Assembly: GCF_012940005.1 (NCBI RefSeq)
Contig: NZ_SPMX01000033.1
Span: 1 to 64,000, forward strand
Direction of reading: 5' to 3'
Source: Candidatus Accumulibacter contiguus
Lineage (GTDB): Bacteria; Pseudomonadota; Gammaproteobacteria; Burkholderiales; Rhodocyclaceae
DNA length: 64,000 nucleotides
The notes beneath the pieces were generated by a model that had not been told where the DNA came from, searched no databases, and saw nothing but the letters and a program-made list of their open reading frames with translations. The position numbers and the translations under genes were made by a program. Positions 20,254 through 27,346 of the stretch are shown here, piece after piece. Within the stretch, counting starts at the first letter, position 1. Every line of letters begins with the position of its first letter.

Positions 20254-21078
20254 GCGACTCCTGTCCCGTTCGGCGGGCAGGCAGCGAGATCGCTCCGCAA
20301 CTCCCTTGCTGCCTCGGCGAGCGTCCGGAAGAGGGCCTTGACGGTGTCGCAGCGATAATTCCTAGCGGGCCATTTGAAATAGCCGGAGCAGCTATCGACG
20401 AATTCGCATCCTCGGCATTCCCCCCCTTCCGTGATCAACCCGGCAATCTGCCCGCTGACAAATTCGTTGAAATCGGATGGCGGCGCCATGCCGATGAATC
20501 GCTTGCCGACGATCTCTTCGTTCTGGTCGGTTACGTAGCGGATCCGGCGCGGATCTTCCTCCTGCACGGCCCAGAGGCTCACTGGCTCCTGGCGAAAAAA
20601 AAGCCAGGAAGAGGCTGTGGACGAACTCGACGGGCACCGAGACACTCGGCCGGTAAAGGTAATCGCTGGCCACGCCAAGCAACTCTTCGGCGAGGGAATG
20701 CGCTGGCTGAGATCCTTCGAGCTTCACTGCGAAATCGAGCGATATCGCCAGCCTCACCACCTTGCCGAACCCCGGCGCAAAAGGCACCGAAACCCGAACC
20801 GGTCGATCGCTCAGCAAGGGCGAGTACTTGTAGAGTAGCGGTAACTCTTCGGTCGGCTTTTCCACCACCAGATCGAGAGGAGTCCCGCATTCCCAGCGCA
20901 ACAGGCCGTCCACCGGCGCACTCAGGCCAAGGATCTGCACATAGGCGAGGTCGTCGCGGTCCTTCGTCGAGAGTGCTGCGCCGATCAGGTCCGGATCCCG
21001 GGAACGAACCACGAGATGACGTCCCCGATAGGCATCGACCAAGGCAAGCGGGACGTTGTACAAGAGGGAATCAGTCAA
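20250..21078 (-). CDS. SPASM-like partner of the radical SAM maturase, no radical SAM motif (one frameshift)
   Basis: About 275 residues after removing one base from A8 at 20595-20602; the repaired join reads HSLFLAFFRQEPVSLWAVQE. The N-terminal 190 residues (TKDRDDLAYVQILGLSAPVD, VVEKPTEELPLLYKYSPLL, PGFGKVVRLAISLDFAVKLE) do not resemble a family I know. The C-terminus has CRGCEFVDSCSGYFKWP and a later Cys in NYRC, a CxxCx5C spacing like SPASM, but the CxxxCxxC cluster motif is absent. Four-base overlap with the maturase gene and its position next to the precursor suggest a dedicated accessory or recognition subunit. Role inferred. Confidence 0.65.
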
Positions 21079-21225
21079 GAAGCGTACTTTCGCGGACTAC
21101 CAAGGATATCGCCGTTGATCGACCGAGGACGTCTTCTTCCCGTGCTGACACGCGGACACCGACGCATGCCCATACCATCCCGCTTCCCGCGTCAGGCAGT
21201 ACGAGAAGGGGAAAAGAGTGGGCGG

Positions 21226-21549
21226 CTAGAAGCGGTTGACCCAGGAACCGCCGCCATTGACCCAAGTGCCGCCACGGTTGGCCCAGGCGCCGCCACGATT
21301 GGCCCAGGCACCACCACCGCCCGCACGGTTGGCCCAGGCACCGCCTCCGCCCGCGCGGTTGGCCCAGGCGCCCGCCTCGGCGTCCGGCACAGCACCCAGT
21401 TTCAACATTGCCCCACCGAAGAGGGCGCTGCCGATGACGACCTTGGACCACTTGTCGAGACTGCGGAGGAAGTCCCTCCGCCCCATCAACGTCGTGTCAT
21501 CGGCTGTATTGTCGTCAGTTCCCTGCTGTGATTTCATGTCGTCGTTCAT
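21226..21549 (-). CDS. Glycine-rich repeat RiPP precursor (GrrA-like) with six Trp-X-Asn motifs
   Basis: 107 residues from ATG at 21549, preceded by GAGGTTGAAC. Residues 1-22 are acidic/polar. RRDFLRS at 24-30 looks like a twin-arginine motif, a hydrophobic stretch covers about 37-53, and PDAEAG at 55-60 resembles a signal-peptidase site. The core, residues 60-107, is almost only repeats: W-A-N at 62, 72, 82 and 89, W-V-N at 96 and 103, separated by R-A-G-G-G-G or R-G-G spacers and ending in NRF. Trp-X-Asn is the three-residue motif cross-linked by triceptide maturases. A longer frame to 21660 adds sequence with no family sense. Cluster membership is confident. The chemistry is predicted. Confidence 0.8.
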   Translation of the reverse strand: MNDDMKSQQGTDDNTADDTTLMGRRDFLRSLDKWSKVVIGSALFGGAMLKLGAVPDAEAGAWANRAGGGGAWANRAGGGGAWANRGGAWANRGGTWVNGGGSWVNRF

Positions 21550-21571
21550 GTTCAACCTCGGTTTCCTGCTC

Positions 21572-21586
21572 GCAAAAATCCGGCCA
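21572..21586 (-). promoter_or_regulatory. Possible sigma-54 promoter before the RiPP precursor
   Basis: On the minus strand the sequence reads TGGCCGGATTTTTGC, with GG and GC in the -24/-12 spacing and a close match to TGGCnnG-N4-TTGC. It ends 22 bases before the precursor ATG, so the leader would be only about 12 bases long. That short leader lowers confidence. Confidence 0.3.
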
Positions 21587-21689
21587 TGGCCCCGTAGAAC
21601 TGGTCTCAAACCAGAGGCAAAGTACCATGCGGATCGGTTCGATGGCCTCATGCGCTTCACTCAGATGCTTTCGCCGGCTCTGCTACTCG

Positions 21690-22169
21690 CTACTCGGCAC
21701 CCAGCCGGGAAAAGTGCACGCTGACAAAACGCCACTGGCCTTTCTCCTTTTGCAAGGTTCCGGACATGTTGAAGGCGCGTTCCCGCGTTTCCTGGTCGAC
21801 GGGGGCTTTCATCGTGGTGGTCATCGCAAACCAGGCGATGTTACCGCTCGCACCGGTTGAAATCCACTGGTTGCTGAAGCTGATGCTGTTCGGCTTGAAC
21901 TTGGTAAAGAACTGAGCGTAGGCAGCAGAGATCCCTTCCCCGCCCAGATAGGCTTCGCCAGCACCGGTACCCAACAGGACGGCACCGGGCGACGAGGAAT
22001 AGGTCGCCATCACGCCCTCGAGATCCTGCGCGTCAAACGCCTTGTTGTGACGTTCCACCAGGGACTGCACCCCGGGCAGGGGGTCTGTTTTCGGGGACTC
22101 CGCCAGACAGGGAGAAGCCATTGCCCCACAAACAGCCGTCACCAGGACGAAGCTCCGCATCGCAGACAT
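21690..22169 (-). CDS. Secreted NTF2-like (SnoaL/DUF4440-type) protein
   Basis: 159 residues starting with a signal peptide (SFVLVTAVCGAMASPCLAES). The mature part shows the NTF2-like fold seen in SgcJ/EcaC and SnoaL-like proteins: LVERHNKAFDAQDLEGVMAT, LLGTGAGEAYLGGEGISAAY, WFAMTTTMKA and GQWRFVSVHFSRLG. These are small cone-shaped proteins that bind or isomerise ligands. A strong AAAGGAGATC precedes the ATG at 22169. It is the first gene in the direction of the RiPP cluster, about 140 bases before the precursor, and probably belongs to it as a periplasmic component. The role is inferred. Confidence 0.75.
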   Translation of the reverse strand: MSAMRSFVLVTAVCGAMASPCLAESPKTDPLPGVQSLVERHNKAFDAQDLEGVMATYSSSPGAVLLGTGAGEAYLGGEGISAAYAQFFTKFKPNSISFSNQWISTGASGNIAWFAMTTTMKAPVDQETRERAFNMSGTLQKEKGQWRFVSVHFSRLGAE

Positions 22170-22364
22170 CAATGATCTCCTTTCGTAATCAAGCCGCTTG
22201 GGAAATTACCGGCTGAACCGGCTCGAAAAGTTCAGGCCTCAACACAACCGATGCGTTACGTTCCCGACCCAAGAAGACAGCTAATCAACACATCTTAAAG
22301 GGTAGAAGACGCGAAGGGAAAACACAAGACAATTTTTCGGCGGTGTCCGTGACCCCTGTTACTA

Positions 22365-22500
22365 TGAAAGTCGCGAGCGACTCTCGAATCTCCCCTCCCC
22401 CTCGCGGGGGGAGGGGTTGGGGGAGAGGGGAAACGGTCATGACTTTCATCATCGGGGGTGTCTTGCAAAGTCATGACCGTTTGGCTGAAGTCAGCCGTCG
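22365..22500. repeat. GC-rich palindromic dispersed repeat, copy B, with nested inverted repeat
   Basis: Starts GAAAGTCGCGAGCGACTCTC and contains TCCCCTCCCCCTCGCGGGGG followed by GGGGGAGAGGGGAAACGG. Both ends match copy A (410-471). Relative to copy A the string TCATGA is split by an insertion. The insertion is bounded by an exact 11-base inverted repeat, GTCATGACTTT at 22436-22446 and AAAGTCATGAC at 22467-22477. It ends at the 3' end of the lipoprotein gene, and together with a short AT-rich leader fills the gap between that gene and the NTF2-like gene. Confidence 0.75.
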
Positions 22501-22913
22501 TTCAAACCACCCCCTGGCCCCCAGCCGGGCTGGGGAGCAATGGGTGGGCCGTTGTAGGGGCTCTTTGGGATGTGACCGCTCGGTGGCACGTAACTCCCTG
22601 GCGGATCGTAAGCCTTGGGTTGGCGGTAGGCGTCGCGGTTTCGATACTGCTCCTTGGCCTCCTTCTTGGCCTCCTTCTTGCCACGCTCATAGCCTTTCTC
22701 GTAGTCATGCGACCTGTAATTCTGGTTGTAGCTTGAACGTTCGGCATCACGGTAACCGCGCTCGTACGCCGAGTCGCGATCGGCTGCCCAGTAGCCATCG
22801 TTGGAGTAGCCGCGGTAAGGGCTGTCGTACGGTGAATTGTAATTGCAAGCAGTCGTTGCGAGCAGGCCACCGATGGCAGCGAAGATGGAAATACGCTTGA
22901 CGTAAAGGGACAT
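22491..22913 (-). CDS. Small Tyr/Arg-rich lipoprotein of unknown function
   Basis: 140 residues. The N-terminus (KRISIFAAIGGLLATTACNY) has a hydrophobic segment ending in a plausible lipobox with Cys at residue 23. The mature region is low complexity and charged: repeated YERGYRDAE and YEKGYERGKKEAKKEAKEQ, then a Pro/Gly-rich tail (YVPPSGHIPKSPYNGPP). No family recognised. It is probably tethered to the outer membrane. No cotranscribed partner is evident, and its 3' end overlaps the repeat at 22365-22500. Confidence 0.6.
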   Translation of the reverse strand: MSLYVKRISIFAAIGGLLATTACNYNSPYDSPYRGYSNDGYWAADRDSAYERGYRDAERSSYNQNYRSHDYEKGYERGKKEAKKEAKEQYRNRDAYRQPKAYDPPGSYVPPSGHIPKSPYNGPPIAPQPGWGPGGGLNDG

Positions 22914-23023
22914 CGATGTTCCTCCTCAATCAACAAACGATCAAGCCGTGGATAACGGTTAACGGTTCGCCAGCGCAAGCGCTGACGACTCCGCAGCCGA
23001 AGCGTACGACCAATCTCAGTACA

Positions 23024-23046
23024 GGATTCGTGAGTCGCTGACGCGA
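23024..23046. repeat. Partial copy D of the dispersed repeat
   Basis: ATTCGTGAGTCGCTGACGCG here is identical to the right end of copy C (6539-6560) and to the inverse of copy E (42114-42133). The GC-rich half is missing. Confidence 0.65.
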
Positions 23047-23188
23047 CCTGCAGATTAACAGACTTGATTGTATAGCCGGCGCGCTGTGGGCGCGATTCCC
23101 ATTTCCCAGCCTTGCCCCAGCAATTTCTCCCGAACTCAAGCCGAGGGCAAGCGTACCGGCCCAACCCCGCCCAGCCAAGCGCCGCGTC

Positions 23189-26100
23189 TCACTCGCCTGC
23201 GCCGCGCCCCAGCACCAGCGCCAGCATATCCGCGTAGCTCAGCCGCCCGCCGTCTTCGGTGCCGGCGAGCAGCCCGTCGGCCAAGTCGCGCTTGCCGGCG
23301 TGCAGCTGCAGGATGCGCTCTTCGATGGTGTCCTGGGCGACCAGGCGGTAGATGGTGACCGGGCGCTCCTGGCCGATGCGGTGGGCGCGGTCGGAGGCCT
23401 GGTCTTCGACGGCGGGGTTCCACCAGGGGTCCATGTGGATGACGTAGTCGGCGGCGGTCAGGTTCAGCCCGGCGCCGCCGGCGCGCAGGCTGATCAGGAA
23501 CAATTCTCCCTCGCCGGCCTGGAAAGCGGCGACCGCGGCGCGGCGCTGCGCCTCGGCGGTCGAGCCGTCGAGATACTGGTAGCGGATGCCGTGGGCATCG
23601 AGGTGGTCGCGGATGAGCTTGAGGTGATCGACGAACTGACTGAAGACCAGCGCCTTGTGGCGGTTGTCGAGCAGTTCGTCGACGATCTCGGCGAAGGCCT
23701 CGAGCTTGGCACTTGGCAGCTCGCTGTCGGGAAGCGCGAGCCGCGGATGACAGCAGGCACGGCGCAGACGCATGATCTCGGCGAGGAGCTGCATGCGCTG
23801 CTGGCCGGGGTGATCCTCCGGGGCCTCTTCTAGGCGTTCGATGGCCTGCCGGCGCAGGGCTTCGTAGAGCGCCCTCTCGCCGCTGCTGAGCTCGATCTGC
23901 AGGGTAATCTCGGTGCGCGCGGGCAGCTCGCTCAAGACCTCGCTCTTCAGGCGGCGCAGAATGAAGGGTCGCAACAATTGGCGCAGCCGCTGCCGGGCGC
24001 TTGCATCCTTGGCCTGCTCGATGGGAATCGCGAAGCGTCGGTTGAAGGTCTCCAGCGAGCCGAGCAGGCCGGGATTGATGAAGCGGAAGAGGTTCCACAG
24101 CTCGCCGAGGTGGTTCTCGATCGGCGTGCCGGTGGTGATCATGCGAAATACGCCACGCAGGCGCATCATCGCCTGCGAGCGTTTGGTGAGCGCGTTCTTG
24201 AAGGCCTGCGCTTCGTCGGCGACGATGGTCTGCCACTGCACCTCGGCGAGGCGTTCGCCCTCGCTCTGCAGAAGGCCGTAGCTGCAGACGATGAGGTCGA
24301 AGGGGCCGGCCTGTTCGAGCAGCGCGGCGCGGTCGGCGCCGCCGAAACGCAGCGGCTTGAGCGTCGGGGCGAAGCGCTGCGCTTCGTCGATCCAGTTGCC
24401 GCAGACCGACATCGGCGCCAGCACTAGCGTCGGACCTGCAGCGGCCCGCGACACGATCAGTGCCAGCGCCTCGACCGTCTTGCCCAGCCCCATGTCGTCG
24501 GCGAGACAGGCGCCGGCGCCCCAGTGGGCAAGGCGGGCGAGCCAGCGGTAGCCCTCGGCCTGGTAGTCGCGCAGCTCGGCCTGCAGCGTCGAAGGGAGTG
24601 GCGGTTCGAGGGCCTGCAGCGCAGCCAGCCGGTCGAGCAGCGCCCGCCACGCCGGATCGGCCTCGACTGCCATGCCATCGATGATCTCGTCGATGGCCGG
24701 CGCCGCGAAGGGGTGGAAGCAGCCGTCGTCGGCCACCAGTCCGCGCAGCTTGTCGAGGCGCCGGCGCAGGGCCTGGCTGAGGATCAGATAATCGTTTTCG
24801 CCGAGGCGGACAAAGCGGCCCTGGGCGGCGGCCGCGCGGTCGAGCAGCTCGCGCATCGCCAGCACGCGCCCGTCGTCGAGGGTCAGCTCGCCATTGATCG
24901 CCAGCCAGTCGGCCTGCTGCCGGAGGGTGACGCGCATCTGGCTGAGCTGGGTTTCCTTGCCAAGGCCGATGCGCTTGCCCTGCGGCCAGTCGAGCACGAC
25001 CGCATCACCGAGGCCATGGAGCTCTTCGAGTGCGCTCAGGGCCTGCTCGAGGTCGTCGAGATGCCAGCTCCAGCCGTCGTTGCCGGCGAGTGCCGGGCAT
25101 TGACGGATCACCGCGCGGGCCGCAGCCAGCTCGCTTCGGAGGTCACGGGGGCAGCGCAGGGCGCGACCGTCGCGCTCGCTGAACAGGGTCGCACCACCCT
25201 GCCCCGGTCGGAACTGCGGGCCGGCGTCACCAGCGGGGTGCACATAGCACTCGAGGCCGAGGCCGCCATCGAAAGCGTTCAGGTGCAGGTGCGGGCGCGG
25301 GTCGGCGACGATCGTCTCGGCGACGCCGGTGCCGCCGCCGATGTCGGAATGGACGGTCAGCAGCGGCGCTACCGCAGTGAGCCCTTCGAGCAAGCGCGGC
25401 TCGGCACCCTTGGGGACGCTGAGGCCCTTCGGGCCGAGAATGCGGGCGATCTCCCGGTGCCGGACATCGAACTGCACCAGCCGGATGCACTGCGGGGTCT
25501 CCTCGACCGGCAACAGCGACCGGTCCTCGGCCGGGAAGGGCTCGATGCTGACCAGAAAGTCCTTGCTACGGCGCACCGCCGCCAGCGTCGGCAGCGCGCG
25601 CACCAGTTCGACCGGGGTATCTGTGGTCGCGTCGCGGACGACCAGGGGGTGACCGACGGCGGCCAGCAGGGCGCGCTCGGTATCGATCCGATAAACGGTC
25701 CGCGCGTAGCCGCCGTGCCAGCTCGCTTCCTGCTCGCGGACGATGCAGGCGCAAATCTCGCGATCCTGGGGCGTCAGGTAGGGGAAATCTTCGGGGGTCT
25801 CGGCGAGCCGCTGCAGCGCCACCGGCCGGCCCTGGCTCCAGCCGCCACGCTTGCTGCGCTTCTGCTCGCGAGGTTCGAGCAGGGCGTCGTTCTGGTGCAA
25901 TTCGAATACCCAGGCCATGCGCAGATCGGCGGTCTCGGGCGCAACGCTGCCGGGATCGGCCGCCTGGCTGCCGAGCCCCTTGAGCGCATCGAGGGCGATC
26001 TCCCAGGCTGCCCTGGGGGCCAGCAGATCGGTCATCCGGACCACGCCGGCGGGCGGATCGCCAAGTGCCGCAAGGGTCGGGGTCGCGCCCTCGAAGCCGA

Positions 26101-27346
26101 AGGCCACCAGCAGGGCAACGGCCTCGTGTGCATACCAGTCGATCCCGGCCTGCGCCGCCTGCTCGGCACAGGTCGCCAGGACTTGCAGCGCGTCCGCTGC
26201 CGGGCGCTCGCCAAGCCAGTGCAGTGCCAGGAAGCGGAGTAGTTTTGGAAATGCGCCGCGCACGCTCAGGCTGGACTGCAGCCAGACGGCGTCGGTCAAT
26301 TGGCGTTGGCCGGCCAGCACCGCGGCCAGGTCGCCGAGCACCCGGAACCCTTGCTCGAGGGGGTCGGTCACGCTGGCCCGCAGACAGAGGGTCACCTGCC
26401 GCTGCATCCGTTCGTAATCGGCCTTGCCGCCGCGGTGCAGCAGGGCGATGAGATAGAGGGCACCGGCGATGCCCGGCGTATAGACGTTGCGCTTGCGGCT
26501 CAGCTTGCGCGCCGACAGCTCGGCGGCCTCGATCCTCTCAATGGTCTGTGTGTAATCGCCCTGCAAAAAGTGTAGCCAGCCTTGCAGGGCCAGCGCCTCG
26601 GGGTCGCTCTGGCCAGCCAGCAGCGCCGGCACCGCATCCAGGCGGCCGCGCAGCAGGTGTTGCTCGGCCAGGGCGTCGGCAACGTCCGGGCGGGTTGCGG
26701 CCAAAGGAGTCAGCAGACGTTCCATCAGCACGTAGTGATCCGGCTGTGGAACCAGTTCCAGAGCCGCCTGGTGCAACAGCGGGGCGAGGGCCAGGATCTG
26801 GAGACGGGGATCCAGGCCGGCGATCCATTCCGGGTCCGGCTGGGACAGGCAGACCTCGGCCAATTGTCGAACCTGGTGATAGGGAACCCGGGCCAGCGAT
26901 GCGGCTGGGCCGATCCCGAGCCCTTGCAAGACCTCGTCTTCGCGCCCGGCGTAGAGCGCGTTGCGCAACACCCGCAAGCGGCGCATCTCGCTCGGCTGCT
27001 CCCAGGAGTTGCGCAGCGGCGTCGGGAAGCAGCGCTCTGCGGCTTCGACGATCGTCGCGAAGGTTCCGTCGGCGACGGTCTCGCGGGTCAGGGTTTCGCG
27101 CAGGTCGGGACGACAGAACAGAGCGCCCTTCGGTAGATCGATCAAGCCGTCGCTGCACAGCCGCTCGCGCAGGGTCTTGTTCAGCAGGCGACTCAGTGGG
27201 GTGCCAGCCCGGTCATGCCAGGCGAGGGCGTCGAGGATCTGCTGCAGCACGGTCTGCCCGACCGATTCGCAGACCACCGACAACACCCGCAGGATGCGTT
27301 GCTCGTCGGGACTCAGACGCTCGTAGCGCGCATGCAGCTCAGCCAA
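23189..27346 (-). CDS. SNF2/Swi2-family DNA translocase (large, with N-terminal extension)
   Basis: About 1385 residues. The C-terminal 480 residues are a full SNF2 ATPase: Q-like ELRDYQAEGYRWLARLA, Walker A LADDMGLGKT, Walker B ADEAQAFKN, TTGTPIENHLGELWNLF (motif III region), LVFSQFVDHLKLI, SLRAGGAGLNLTAADYVI and the arginine-finger motif DRAHRIGQ. The first 900 residues are helical and TPR-like, with no recognised domain. A TTG at 27346 gives a 4-8 base overlap with the upstream gene's stop and is the natural start; the longer frame from 27490 lies inside that gene. Such enzymes move along dsDNA or strip proteins from it, for repair, transcription recycling or defence. Which role applies here is unknown. 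Confidence 0.85.
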   Translation of the reverse strand: MAELHARYERLSPDEQRILRVLSVVCESVGQTVLQQILDALAWHDRAGTPLSRLLNKTLRERLCSDGLIDLPKGALFCRPDLRETLTRETVADGTFATIVEAAERCFPTPLRNSWEQPSEMRRLRVLRNALYAGREDEVLQGLGIGPAASLARVPYHQVRQLAEVCLSQPDPEWIAGLDPRLQILALAPLLHQAALELVPQPDHYVLMERLLTPLAATRPDVADALAEQHLLRGRLDAVPALLAGQSDPEALALQGWLHFLQGDYTQTIERIEAAELSARKLSRKRNVYTPGIAGALYLIALLHRGGKADYERMQRQVTLCLRASVTDPLEQGFRVLGDLAAVLAGQRQLTDAVWLQSSLSVRGAFPKLLRFLALHWLGERPAADALQVLATCAEQAAQAGIDWYAHEAVALLVAFGFEGATPTLAALGDPPAGVVRMTDLLAPRAAWEIALDALKGLGSQAADPGSVAPETADLRMAWVFELHQNDALLEPREQKRSKRGGWSQGRPVALQRLAETPEDFPYLTPQDREICACIVREQEASWHGGYARTVYRIDTERALLAAVGHPLVVRDATTDTPVELVRALPTLAAVRRSKDFLVSIEPFPAEDRSLLPVEETPQCIRLVQFDVRHREIARILGPKGLSVPKGAEPRLLEGLTAVAPLLTVHSDIGGGTGVAETIVADPRPHLHLNAFDGGLGLECYVHPAGDAGPQFRPGQGGATLFSERDGRALRCPRDLRSELAAARAVIRQCPALAGNDGWSWHLDDLEQALSALEELHGLGDAVVLDWPQGKRIGLGKETQLSQMRVTLRQQADWLAINGELTLDDGRVLAMRELLDRAAAAQGRFVRLGENDYLILSQALRRRLDKLRGLVADDGCFHPFAAPAIDEIIDGMAVEADPAWRALLDRLAALQALEPPLPSTLQAELRDYQAEGYRWLARLAHWGAGACLADDMGLGKTVEALALIVSRAAAGPTLVLAPMSVCGNWIDEAQRFAPTLKPLRFGGADRAALLEQAGPFDLIVCSYGLLQSEGERLAEVQWQTIVADEAQAFKNALTKRSQAMMRLRGVFRMITTGTPIENHLGELWNLFRFINPGLLGSLETFNRRFAIPIEQAKDASARQRLRQLLRPFILRRLKSEVLSELPARTEITLQIELSSGERALYEALRRQAIERLEEAPEDHPGQQRMQLLAEIMRLRRACCHPRLALPDSELPSAKLEAFAEIVDELLDNRHKALVFSQFVDHLKLIRDHLDAHGIRYQYLDGSTAEAQRRAAVAAFQAGEGELFLISLRAGGAGLNLTAADYVIHMDPWWNPAVEDQASDRAHRIGQERPVTIYRLVAQDTIEERILQLHAGKRDLADGLLAGTEDGGRLSYADMLALVLGRGAGE

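Noticed and set aside
21236-21400. Short tandem repeats that could be mistaken for a CRISPR array or minisatellite
   Set aside because: They are the codons of the Trp-X-Asn repeats in the RiPP precursor; there are no unique spacers of constant length, and no cas genes.
24524-26242. 572-codon plus-strand frame inside the SNF2 gene
   Set aside because: Antisense shadow of the helicase; composition Gln/Ala/Arg-rich, no motif.
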